Shown here in pieces: positions 1 through 7,494 of a stretch of DNA of 64,000 nucleotides. The position numbers and the translations under genes are program-made. The stretch lies in contig NZ_CP029552.1 of assembly GCF_003173775.1 (NCBI RefSeq), forward strand, positions 2,952,001 through 3,016,000. The letters are read 5' to 3'. Under the pieces are notes generated by a model, which was not told the DNA's origin, did no database searches, and saw nothing but the letters and a program-made list of their open reading frames with translations. Each line of letters starts with the position of its first letter. Position 1 is the first letter of the stretch. This stretch comes from Methylobacterium sp. 17Sr1-1 (GTDB taxonomy: Bacteria > Pseudomonadota > Alphaproteobacteria > Rhizobiales > Beijerinckiaceae).

Positions 1-81
1 CTGGGCCAGCCGCCACGCCATCGTGCCGCCGCCCGGCCCCGAGCCGATGATGACGACGTCGTAATGCCGGTTCTCGCTCAT
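1..81 (-). CDS. GMC-family FAD oxidoreductase, N-terminal fragment (cut by window edge)
   Basis: Only the first 27 codons lie in the window; the gene runs off its left end. They encode a beta strand followed by a dinucleotide-binding loop of the form GSGPGGG and then TMAWRLAQ, which is the FAD ADP-binding motif placed a few residues from the start, as in glucose-methanol-choline oxidoreductases and related sugar or alcohol dehydrogenases. The start ATG is at 79-81. The gene diverges from the DoxX-cupin-lactonase-VOC operon across a 143-base gap that must hold both promoters, so a shared role in oxidising a sugar or alcohol is a reasonable inference. The substrate cannot be read from this fragment. 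Confidence 0.75.
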   Translation of the reverse strand, partial: MSENRHYDVVIIGSGPGGGTMAWRLAQ

Positions 82-224
82 CGGCGGTCGTCCCTCCTGC
101 GGCAGGCACGGGATGATCCGGGCCGCTCGGTCGTGCGAGCCGGATATGGCGGGGCTGGCGCGAACGTCGACCCGCCCCAGTTAGCTTTTCGCAGTGCGAA
201 ACAAGGCAGCGGGGATCCGGGACG

Positions 225-695
225 ATGGCCAGCTTCAGCATCGCGGTCGCCTTCGGCGTCCGGCTCCTCCTGGTGATGCTGTTCCTGCCGTTCAGCGCGC
301 TCGACAAGATCCTGAATTTCCGCGGGGCGGTGGGCCAGGCGAAGCAGGCGGTCCACGCCACCGCACCCGCCACGGCGCTGATCCTCGCCGGCCTGTTCGT
401 CGAGATCGTGATGTCGCTCGGCATCCTCACGGGCATCGCCGACCGCTTCGCCGCCTTCGTGCTCGCCGGCTATTGCGGCGTCACCGCGCTCCTGTGGAAG
501 CAGTTCTGGAAGCCGGGCGATTTCTGGTCCGGCGGCAAGGGGCGCGAGCTTTTCTGGGATTTCTGGAAGAACCTCGCGCTCGCCGGCGGGTTTCTGCTCG
601 TCACCTTCGGCACCGGGGCGAGCACCGTCGAGACTTTTTTCTCCGACCCCTTCGCCTCGTCGAAGCCCTACAGCGTCAGCGAGACCGCCCGATGA
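225..695 (+). CDS. DoxX-like integral membrane protein
   Basis: A 156-residue hydrophobic protein with about four membrane segments and an early arginine-bearing first helix, resembling the DoxX/DoxD family of small quinone-associated membrane proteins. It shows the usual N-terminal F-S-A-L-D-K-I-L-N-F stretch after the first helix, close to the family pattern. It is the first gene of a plus-strand operon: its stop overlaps the ATG of the following cupin gene (ATGA). Family members are often found beside oxidoreductases and are thought to act in electron transfer or redox stress at the membrane; the specific role here is unknown. Confidence 0.7.
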   Translation: MASFSIAVAFGVRLLLVMLFLPFSALDKILNFRGAVGQAKQAVHATAPATALILAGLFVEIVMSLGILTGIADRFAAFVLAGYCGVTALLWKQFWKPGDFWSGGKGRELFWDFWKNLALAGGFLLVTFGTGASTVETFFSDPFASSKPYSVSETAR

Positions 696-1138
696 GCGAC
701 GACAAGCCAAAAATCCCCTACTGGCACCTCTGGGCCGACGCGGACGGGATCAGCCACCAGACCCGGTGCGCGTTCACCGAGTTCGAGGAGAAGTCGATGT
801 CCCCGCCGGCCCCGCCGCAATGGCAGGGGCAGAAGACCCATGACGGCGCCACGGTCTTCGTCACCGTGCAGCCGGTCGGCTGGACCGGCGACTGGCACCC
901 GAACCCGAAGCCGCAATGGATCATCCCGCTCTCGGGCCGCTGGTTCGTCGAATCGATGGACGGCACGCGGGTCGAGATGGGCCCGGGCGAGATCTCGTTC
1001 GGCGAGGACCAGAACGTGCGCGAAGTCGACGGCAAGAAGGGCCACCGCTCCGGCACGATCGGGGACGAGCCGGCGGTGCTGATGATCGTCCAGTACGATT
1101 CGGCCCCGACCACCGGCGCGGCCTGCCGGTTCCGGTGA
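692..1138 (+). CDS. Cupin-fold protein of unknown function
   Basis: A 148-residue soluble protein translationally coupled to the DoxX gene by a 4-base ATGA overlap. The central part (roughly residues 65-110) has the spacing of a small cupin barrel: a P-x-P-Q-W-I-I-P-L-S-G-R strand, then a G-P-G-E-I-S-F-G-E-D loop typical of the second half of the first cupin motif. I see no clear three-histidine metal set, so it may bind a ligand rather than catalyse oxidation. Its position between a DoxX-like protein and a lactonase suggests it acts on, or senses, the same compound. Confidence 0.6.
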   Translation: MSDDKPKIPYWHLWADADGISHQTRCAFTEFEEKSMSPPAPPQWQGQKTHDGATVFVTVQPVGWTGDWHPNPKPQWIIPLSGRWFVESMDGTRVEMGPGEISFGEDQNVREVDGKKGHRSGTIGDEPAVLMIVQYDSAPTTGAACRFR

Positions 1139-1142
1139 CGCC

Positions 1143-2045
1143 ATGGATGGGTTCGAGATCCACGACGAGCGCTTCAAGCATTACATCCTGGGCAACGCCC
1201 CGCTCGAAGAGCTGGGCTCCGGCTTCCGCTGGATCGAGGGCCCGGTCTGGATGGGCGACGCCGATTGCCTGCTGTTCCAGGACCTGCCGCGCAACCGCAC
1301 GATGCGGTGGATCGAGGGGGCCGGCTTCTCGGTCTACCGCGCGCCCTCGAACTACGCCAACGGCCAGACCCGCGACCGGCAGGGCCGACTGATCGCCTGC
1401 TCGCATCGCGGCCGCTGCCTGTACCGCACCGAGTACGACGGCACGGTCACGACGCTGGTCGAGCGGCACGCCGGCCGGCGCCTCAATTCGCCGAACGACG
1501 TGGTGGTGAAGTCCGACGGCACGATCTGGTTCAGCGATCCGGTCTACGGCATCGCGAACGACTACGAGGGCGGCCGCCAGACCTCCGAGCAGCCGCCGGC
1601 GCTCTACCGCTTCGATCCGGCGACGAACGAGATCACGGTGATGGCCGGCGATTTCGACGGCCCGAACGGCCTCGCCTTCTCGCCCGACGAGCGCCGTCTC
1701 TACGTGGCGGAGACCGGCGACCAGTCGAAGCCGAACCCGCGCCAGTACATCCGTGTCTTCGACGTCGCCCCCGACGGCGCGCTGTCGGGGGGCGACATCT
1801 TCCACACGATCTCGCCGGGCTATTGCGACGGAATGCGGGTCGACGAGGACGGCAACGTCTGGTCGAGCGCGGGCGACGGCGTGCATTGCATCAGCCCGGA
1901 GGGCAAGCTGATGGGCAAGATCCTGGTGCCCCACACGGTCTCGAACCTCACCTTCGGTGGGCCGACCAAGAACCGCCTGTTCATCGGCGGCTCGCACACG
2001 CTCTATTCCATCTTCCTCGACCGGCGCGGGGTGCAGACGCCGTGA
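1143..2045 (+). CDS. SMP-30/gluconolactonase/LRE family protein
   Basis: A 300-residue six-bladed beta-propeller enzyme of the SMP-30 type, which hydrolyse sugar lactones with a divalent metal. The expected metal ligands can be placed: Glu32 in the EGPVW motif, Asn175 in D-G-P-N-G-L-A-F-S, and Asp229 in Y-C-D-G-M-R-V-D. Asn118 in N-S-P-N-D-V matches the substrate-side asparagine. There is no signal peptide, so it is cytoplasmic. It starts 4 bases after the cupin gene and its stop overlaps the GTG of the next gene. With a GMC oxidoreductase diverging nearby, the pair could oxidise a sugar to a lactone and then open it; this is inference from neighbours. Confidence 0.85.
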   Translation: MDGFEIHDERFKHYILGNAPLEELGSGFRWIEGPVWMGDADCLLFQDLPRNRTMRWIEGAGFSVYRAPSNYANGQTRDRQGRLIACSHRGRCLYRTEYDGTVTTLVERHAGRRLNSPNDVVVKSDGTIWFSDPVYGIANDYEGGRQTSEQPPALYRFDPATNEITVMAGDFDGPNGLAFSPDERRLYVAETGDQSKPNPRQYIRVFDVAPDGALSGGDIFHTISPGYCDGMRVDEDGNVWSSAGDGVHCISPEGKLMGKILVPHTVSNLTFGGPTKNRLFIGGSHTLYSIFLDRRGVQTP

Positions 2046-2947
2046 GCGCCGGTCGCTCGGGCGCCCTGCGCCTCGCCCGCATCGTCCTCGTCTCAGGCAA
2101 TCCGGACGCGCTGGCGGGCTTCTACCGCGGGGCTCTGGGCTTCACCGATGCCGAGGCGCCGCCGGCCTCGGACGTGCCCGGGGCACGGACCGTGCCGCTT
2201 CGCCTCGGCGACCAGCGCCTCGACCTCGTCGCAGTGACCCCGGCGGGCCGGCCCTATCCGGGCGACGTGCCGGGTTTCAGCCCGCTGTTCCAGCACTGCG
2301 CCATCATCGTCGCCGACATGGCGGCGGCCCATGCCCGCCTGTCGGCCCATCCGGGCTGGCGCCCGATCTCGACCGACGGGCCGGTGCGGCTGCCCGACTC
2401 GTCCGGCGGCGTGACCGCGTTCAAGTTCCGCGACCCCGAGGGCCATCCCCTCGAATTCCTGGCCTTCCCGCCCGCGGCGACGCCCGCGGCGTGGCGGCGG
2501 CCGGATGCGTCCGATCCCTGCCTCGGCCTCGACCACTCGGCGATCTCGGTCGCCGACACCGCCCGCAGCGTCGCGTTCTACGACTCCCTCGGGCTTCGCG
2601 TGGCGTCGCGCTCGCTCAATACCGGACCGGAACAGGCAAGCCTCGACGCCGTCGCCGACCCGACGGTCGAGGTGACGGGTCTCGGCTTCCCGGACGGGCG
2701 GCCGCCCCATGTCGAGCTGCTGTGCTACCGCGGCGGCCCCTCCCGGCCGGCCTCCGACCTCGCGGTGAACGACGTCGCGGCGACCCGCCTGGTGATCGCG
2801 ATGGCGGATGAAGAGGTTCTGGCAGCAGCCTGCGCCGCTCATGCCGGACGATTGGTCTCGGGCGGAGGCGGCCCGCGGCCCGGCGGCGGCGCGGATGCGC
2901 TGTTGCGTGACCCGGACGGGCATCTGGTGTGGCTGACGGCAGGCTAA
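2042..2947 (+). CDS. Tandem-domain VOC (glyoxalase/dioxygenase fold) protein
   Basis: The reading frame opens at a GTG that overlaps the stop of the lactonase gene (GTGA), giving 301 residues. Two vicinal-oxygen-chelate modules follow each other: residues about 10-145, with N-P-D-A-L-A-G-F-Y-R-G-A-L-G-F and the closing F-R-D-P-E-G-H-P-L-E-F, and about 160-300, with D-H-S-A-I-S-V-A-D-T-A-R-S-V-A-F-Y and the closing L-L-R-D-P-D-G-H-L. The second module keeps the first-strand histidine and a closing glycine-histidine, while the first lacks a clear first-strand histidine. Substrate is unknown; it ends the operon. Confidence 0.8.
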   Translation: MSAGRSGALRLARIVLVSGNPDALAGFYRGALGFTDAEAPPASDVPGARTVPLRLGDQRLDLVAVTPAGRPYPGDVPGFSPLFQHCAIIVADMAAAHARLSAHPGWRPISTDGPVRLPDSSGGVTAFKFRDPEGHPLEFLAFPPAATPAAWRRPDASDPCLGLDHSAISVADTARSVAFYDSLGLRVASRSLNTGPEQASLDAVADPTVEVTGLGFPDGRPPHVELLCYRGGPSRPASDLAVNDVAATRLVIAMADEEVLAAACAAHAGRLVSGGGGPRPGGGADALLRDPDGHLVWLTAG

Positions 2948-3020
2948 AAATCCAATCAACGAGTAATTACTTTCGATCATCCTGGTAAGAAGACCCAAGG
3001 AATCGAGCGCTCACTGCGTT

Positions 3021-3051
3021 ATCCCGGAGCCGCGAAAGCGGAACCCGGGAT
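3021..3051. repeat. Short palindromic intergenic repeat (GC-rich ATCCCGG...CCGGGAT type)
   Basis: A 31-base imperfect palindrome whose ends read ATCCCGG and CCCGGGAT around a core of CCGC/GCGG. Related copies lie at 14907-14942, 15006-15041 and 20242-20272. Here it sits between a plus-strand operon end and a minus-strand gene end, so it is well placed to fold as a terminator for both. Confidence 0.7.
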
Positions 3052-3125
3052 GACGAGGAGGGCAACAATACCCTCGATCGAACCGACGAAAGTGTCGGAA
3101 CAGGCACGCGCCGTCACTCACCGGC

Positions 3126-3623
3126 TCAAGCCGACGTCCCTCCCTCCTCGACCTGTCGATGCCGCACCACCGTGAACCCCTCCTCCTCGGTCGGCGGCAC
3201 GAAGTAGCGCGTGAACAGGTCGAACTCCTCGTCGCTCACGGTGAATTCGTGCGTCCCGGCCGCGTTGCGATGGTGCAGGCGCACCTTGCACAGGGCGTCG
3301 TCGGCCGCGAGGGAGTGCAGCTGGTGCGCCACCTCCGCCTCGCGAAACAGCGTCCGCATCCAGGTCCGGCTCTCCGGCGTGTTGGCGGGGAAATCGAGCA
3401 CCACCGACAGGCCGGCCCGCAGGAGCGCGACGAGGTGCGGCCCCATCGTGGCGCGCAGGCGCCGGCTGTTGCGGACGTCATCGGCGAGGGTCGCCTGCTC
3501 GCCCGGATGGAGCCCGGCGAGCCACTGGTCCTCCCGGACCAGGATCGTGCCGGGCCGCGTGGCCAGCGCAGCGGCGAGCGTCGATTGTCCAGCCGAGATC
3601 TTGCCGCACAGGAGGTACAGCAC
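3126..3623 (-). CDS. Small P-loop kinase-like ATPase with altered Walker A
   Basis: A 165-residue single-domain protein of the AAA_33/zeta-toxin-like kinase class. It begins at a GTG with L-Y-L-L-C-G-K-I-S-A-G-Q-S-T-L, the place where such proteins normally have GKxxxGKST; the lysine that contacts the phosphates is glutamine (codon CAA) at residue 13. The rest of the fold looks intact: an R-E-D-Q-W segment after the P-loop, V-V-L-D-F-P-A-N as the second strand, and an R-L-H-H-R-N lid motif near residue 117. The role is unknown; relatives are often small-molecule or RNA kinases. It may be inactive or an altered nucleotide binder. It is followed 66 bases downstream by a palindromic repeat. Confidence 0.7.
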   Translation of the reverse strand: MLYLLCGKISAGQSTLAAALATRPGTILVREDQWLAGLHPGEQATLADDVRNSRRLRATMGPHLVALLRAGLSVVLDFPANTPESRTWMRTLFREAEVAHQLHSLAADDALCKVRLHHRNAAGTHEFTVSDEEFDLFTRYFVPPTEEEGFTVVRHRQVEEGGTSA

Positions 3624-3807
3624 CGCATCGGTGACGGGCCTGGGACGAGACCTTCCGGGGGCGCCACAGGAGCGCCGTGGGCGTCACGGGGACGCGGACA
3701 GCCGACAACCCGGCCCGACGCTTCAGGCCGGGAGAAGAATTCGGCGCCGCGGCGCGATGGGGCGTGGGAAGGTCATGGGGTAATCGTGACCGCAGCCGGT
3801 CCGAGGG

Positions 3808-4212
3808 TCAAGCGGCCGGAACGATGTCGGGCCGCCAGGATCCGGCGGCCTGGACCCGGCGGGCGAGCGGTGCAGGAGTGCCGTGCCCGCTATGGCGCTG
3901 CAGCGCGATCTCGGCGCCGCGGCGCGACTGCTTCAGGGCGACGAGGCCCGACCAGCGCATCGCCACCTCGTGCCGCGCGACCAGCCGTCCGGCGGCGTCG
4001 TAGCGGCGCCAGCCGCAGCGGGCCCGGCCGTCGTCATCGATCTCGTCGTAGGTCTCGTAGCGGGCGACGAGCGTGCCGGCGGCGTCGAACTCGTCGTGGT
4101 ACCAGCATACGCCGTCGGTCGGGGCGCCGCGGCTGCGCGAGCCCCGGATCACCAGGCGATGCTCGACGGGGATGCGAAAGATCGTCTCGAAGACGGGCGG
4201 CTGGAACAGCAT
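3808..4212 (-). CDS. Hypothetical protein
   Basis: A 134-residue protein I cannot assign. It has no signal peptide or membrane segment. It contains two similar stretches, F-D-A-A-G-T-L-V-A-R-Y and Y-D-A-A-G-R-L-V-A-R-H, about 25 residues apart, each a beta-hairpin-like unit resembling the YD-type repeats of larger surface proteins, but too few to infer that function. It lies divergent from the exported-protein gene at 4401 and 184 bases upstream of the kinase-like gene on the same strand. The start ATG is preceded by no better candidate. Confidence 0.55.
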   Translation of the reverse strand: MLFQPPVFETIFRIPVEHRLVIRGSRSRGAPTDGVCWYHDEFDAAGTLVARYETYDEIDDDGRARCGWRRYDAAGRLVARHEVAMRWSGLVALKQSRRGAEIALQRHSGHGTPAPLARRVQAAGSWRPDIVPAA

Positions 4213-4400
4213 GACCGTCGATACCCCCCTGACGTCGTGTCGCCGAATGGTTAGCGAGCGACAGGGTGCGATGCAGCATAACCGCCGTCAAGAGCACGGC
4301 GTTGCGGCAGGCGATGCTATTCGGGAGCCGACGGGTGCTCCTTTGGTCCAAGATGCCCTAGCTTCCGCGGCGGTGAGGCAACGGCCAAGGAATCTCAACG

Positions 4401-5150
4401 ATGCGGGGCGGAACGCGGCGCGGCCGGGAGCGGATCGTTTCGAGTCTGATCGCGCTGACTTGGTTCGCGGGTGCAGGGAGCGCGCTCGCCGCCGAGGGCG
4501 ATTGCTTCGATTACGGCGCGCTCGGGGCCGGCTCCGGTCCGAGCCTCGGCACGATCAAGCCCGGCGAGGCGCGGGTGCCGTTCGTGGCAAGCGCATCCGG
4601 CCGCAAGGGCTGCCCCGGGGCCGATCCCGCCTGCCGCGAGAAGGCCTTCCTGGTGCCGGGCAATACCGTGATCCTCGGCGGCACCGTACCGGGCTTCGTC
4701 TGCGCCACCTACGTCGGGCAGAAGGGCGCGGTCCGCGCCGGCTGGCTGCCGGAGAGCGCGGTGGCCCGGGAGCGGGCTCCACCGGCGCCGGCACCGAAGG
4801 ACTGGACCGGCACCTGGACGGCGCCGGAGCAGACGATCACGATCCGTCCGGGCAAGGCCGCCGGCACCCTGGCGATCGAGGGCGACGCGACCTACGGCAC
4901 CCTCGATCCCGACCGGGTCCGTCGCGGCGCCGTCAACATGGGCAGCGTCGCGGGAGAGGCGGCGCCGAGCGGCCACACCCTCGCCTTCACCATGGGGGAC
5001 AAGGGCACGCTCCCCTTCACGGCCGGCGCGCCGACCGATTGCCGCCTGCGCCTTCAGCTGCTGCCGCCATTCCTGCTCGCCGAGGACAACAGCGCCTGCG
5101 GCGGCCTGAACGTCACCTTCGCCACCGTCTACCGCCGCACCAAGCCCTGA
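4401..5150 (+). CDS. Exported protein of unknown function
   Basis: A 249-residue protein with a signal peptide: a basic start (R-G-G-T-R-R-G-R-E-R), a hydrophobic core and A-L-A-A as cleavage site near residue 31. The mature part has two regions. The first, about residues 32-125, contains cysteines and a glycine-rich strand pattern ending in Y-V-G-Q-K-G-A-V-R-A-G-W-L-P, like an SH3-type module. The second begins after a proline-alanine linker with D-W-T-G-T-W, a lipocalin-like opening, and runs to the end. I do not recognise the family. The next gene, pyruvate kinase, starts 25 bases downstream and may be co-transcribed, though the functions look unrelated. Confidence 0.65.
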   Translation: MRGGTRRGRERIVSSLIALTWFAGAGSALAAEGDCFDYGALGAGSGPSLGTIKPGEARVPFVASASGRKGCPGADPACREKAFLVPGNTVILGGTVPGFVCATYVGQKGAVRAGWLPESAVARERAPPAPAPKDWTGTWTAPEQTITIRPGKAAGTLAIEGDATYGTLDPDRVRRGAVNMGSVAGEAAPSGHTLAFTMGDKGTLPFTAGAPTDCRLRLQLLPPFLLAEDNSACGGLNVTFATVYRRTKP

Positions 5151-5175
5151 TCCGGATCAGCAAGGAGCGACCCCC

Positions 5176-6609
5176 ATGCGCCGCCATCGCCACGCCAAGA
5201 TCGTCGCCACCGTCGGCCCGGCCAGCAACACGCCGGAACGGCTGAAGGCCCTCTTTCTCGCCGGGGTCGACACCTTCCGGCTCAACTTCTCCCACGGCAC
5301 CCACGACGACCACGCCAAGGTCCACGCCGCGATCCGGGCGCTCGAACAGGAGACCGGCCGGCCGATCGGCATCCTGCAGGACCTCCAGGGGCCGAAGATC
5401 CGCATCGGCACCCTGCGGGGCGGCAAGGCGGAGCTTGCCACCGGCGACCGGATCCGCTTCGTGCGCGAGGGCCGGGAGGGCGGAACCGACGCGATCCCCC
5501 TGCCCCATCCCGAGATCTTCGCCGCGGTGGCGCCGGGCCAGGAGCTGCTCATCGACGACGGCCGGGTCCGGGTGCGGGTCGTCGGCGTCGACGACGCGGC
5601 GATCGACGCCGACGTGGTGGTGGGCGGGCCGATCTCCGACCGCAAGGGCGTCAACCTGCCGGGCACCGTGCTGGCCCTCTCGCCGCTGACCGAGAAGGAC
5701 CGGCGCGACCTCGATTTCGGCCTCTCGCTCGGGGTCGACTGGGTGGCGCTCTCCTTCGTCCAGACCCCCTCCGACGTGATGGAGGCGCGCGGCCTGATCG
5801 CCGGCCGGGCCGGGCTGATCGCCAAGATCGAGAAGCCGTCGGCGCTCGATCACATCGAGGACATCATCCGCATCGCCGACGGGATCATGGTCGCCCGCGG
5901 CGATCTCGGCGTGGAGCTCCCGCCCGAGGACGTGCCGGGGCGCCAGAAGGAGCTGGTGCGCGCCTGCCGCCACGCGGTGAAGCCGGTGATCGTCGCGACG
6001 CAGATGCTCGAATCGATGGTCTCGGCGCCCTCCCCGACCCGGGCGGAGGCCTCGGACGTCGCCACCGCCGTCTACGACGGCGCCGACGCGGTGATGCTCT
6101 CGGCCGAGTCCGCGGCGGGGCGGTACCCGATCGAGGCGGTCTCGATCATGGACCGGATCATCCGCCGCACCGAGCAGCACCGGCTCTACCGCTCGCTGGT
6201 GCGGGCGAGCGAGCCGGAGGTCGAGGACAGCCCGCCCCACGCCGTGGCGGCCGCCGCCGCGACCCTCGCCGACGCGATCGAGGCGGCGGCGATCGTCGCC
6301 TTCACGTCGAGCGGCACCACCGCCGCCCGCATCGCCCGCAAGCGCCCCAACGTGCCGATCCTCGCCGCCACCTCCGACACGGCGGTGTCGCGCCGCCTCA
6401 GCCTGTACTGGGGCGCGCATTCCGTGCTCGGCCCGGAGATCGAATCCTACGAGGCCATGGTCGACCGCGCCGCCGAGGTCGCGGCGCAGGAAGGCTTCGC
6501 GCAGGCGCCGGACCTGGTGGTGGCGGTGGCCGGCATCCCGTTCGGCCGGGCGGGGACGACGAATAACCTGCGGGTGGTGGAGCTGGGGCGGAAGGCGAGC
6601 GGGGTGTAG
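5176..6609 (+). CDS. pyk: Pyruvate kinase
   Basis: A 477-residue enzyme that converts phosphoenolpyruvate and ADP to pyruvate and ATP in glycolysis. Diagnostic segments are visible in order: K-I-V-A-T-V-G-P-A-S at the start, F-R-L-N-F-S-H-G-T near residue 35, the B-domain between roughly 70 and 165, the family signature I-E-K-P-S-A-L followed by M-V-A-R-G-D-L-G-V-E-L-P near residue 240, and M-L-S-A-E-S-A-A-G-R-Y-P near 310. Length is normal for a bacterial pyruvate kinase. An AAGGAG ribosome-binding site precedes the ATG. The gene follows the exported-protein gene by 25 bases. Confidence 0.96.
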   Translation: MRRHRHAKIVATVGPASNTPERLKALFLAGVDTFRLNFSHGTHDDHAKVHAAIRALEQETGRPIGILQDLQGPKIRIGTLRGGKAELATGDRIRFVREGREGGTDAIPLPHPEIFAAVAPGQELLIDDGRVRVRVVGVDDAAIDADVVVGGPISDRKGVNLPGTVLALSPLTEKDRRDLDFGLSLGVDWVALSFVQTPSDVMEARGLIAGRAGLIAKIEKPSALDHIEDIIRIADGIMVARGDLGVELPPEDVPGRQKELVRACRHAVKPVIVATQMLESMVSAPSPTRAEASDVATAVYDGADAVMLSAESAAGRYPIEAVSIMDRIIRRTEQHRLYRSLVRASEPEVEDSPPHAVAAAAATLADAIEAAAIVAFTSSGTTAARIARKRPNVPILAATSDTAVSRRLSLYWGAHSVLGPEIESYEAMVDRAAEVAAQEGFAQAPDLVVAVAGIPFGRAGTTNNLRVVELGRKASGV

Positions 6610-6678
6610 GTTGCGTCGTCGTACGACGGAATCCGTCCACTCGGGGTCATCCCTGTGCTGTTTCCGTCCCACCCGCAA

Positions 6679-6814
6679 CCTCATCCTGAGGTCCGAACGA
6701 AGTGAGCCTCGAAGGAGGCCTCCAGTGGTCTCGGCGACATCTGGAGGCCTCCTTCGAGGCTCCGCGATCTTCGATCGTGCGCGATCTCCGATCGCCGGCA
6801 CCTCAGGATGAGGT
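6679..6814. repeat. Long palindromic intergenic repeat, family A
   Basis: The 392-base gap between pyk and the next gene is largely filled by this element. It is bounded by CCTCATCCTGAGGT on the left and its reverse complement, ACCTCAGGATGAGG, on the right. Inside, GCCTCGAAGGAGGCCTCCA is mirrored by TGGAGGCCTCCTTCGAGGC, and shorter arms such as GATCTTCGATC follow, so the transcript could fold into a long stem with side arms. A second copy is at 51102-51230. No reading frame in the gap looks real. Confidence 0.85.
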
Positions 6815-7001
6815 CGCGGATGGGACAAGCGTTCGGCGGCGGTAGGCACGAAGCCCCAGCGCCGCACCGAGGGACGCTCCCATCATCCCCCATCCCGCAA
6901 CCCCCAAAAGGTTCAAACGACTTCAAGTTGTGCGCACCGGATCGGCCTGCTACGCTAGGGCATCCGGACGAGACCGTTCGTCCCGAGAGGGTCATTGGCC
7001 C

Positions 7002-7418
7002 ATGCGCACCCTCGTCGCCCTGATGACCCTGCTGGCCGTCGGCCAGGGCGCGCTCGCCGCCGGCAGCGGCGACCGGGATGCGGTGCGCGGGGCGATCCTG
7101 CGCCAGCAGGAGGCGTTCCGGCACGACGACGCGGCTGCCGCCTACGCCGAGGCGGCCCCCGCCATCCGGTCGATCTTCACGAGCCCCGAGACCTTCATCG
7201 GCATGGTGCGGCAGGGTTACGCCGCCATCTACCGCAACCGCCGGTTCGAGTTCGGCACCGACGAGGAACTGCCCGACGGCAGCCTCGCGCAAGGGGTGCG
7301 CATCCAGGACCAGGACGGCACCGACTGGGAGGCGCTCTACACCCTGGAGCGCGACGCGGACGGGGCGTGGCGGATCACCGGCTGCCGCCTGCGCAAGGCG
7401 CCGGGCGCCGGCGCCTGA
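7002..7418 (+). CDS. Exported DUF4864-type protein
   Basis: A 138-residue protein with a signal peptide (R-T-L-V-A-L-M-T-L-L-A-V-G-Q-G-A-L-A, cleavage near residue 20). The mature part follows the DUF4864 pattern: A-I-L-R-Q-Q-E-A-F-R-H-D-D-A-A-A-A-Y near its beginning, then I-R-S-I-F, F-I-G-M-V-R-Q-G-Y and a C-terminal W-R-I-T-G-C-R-L strand; this resembles a small cystatin/NTF2-like fold. The biochemical role of the family is not known to me. The gene stands alone between the family A repeat and thrC. Confidence 0.75.
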   Translation: MRTLVALMTLLAVGQGALAAGSGDRDAVRGAILRQQEAFRHDDAAAAYAEAAPAIRSIFTSPETFIGMVRQGYAAIYRNRRFEFGTDEELPDGSLAQGVRIQDQDGTDWEALYTLERDADGAWRITGCRLRKAPGAGA

Positions 7419-7494
7419 TCGGCCTGCCCGCACGCACGGCTGACGCGCGCGCCAGATTCGTGTAGGGCCTGCGGCAGCCTCAGGACTGATCACC

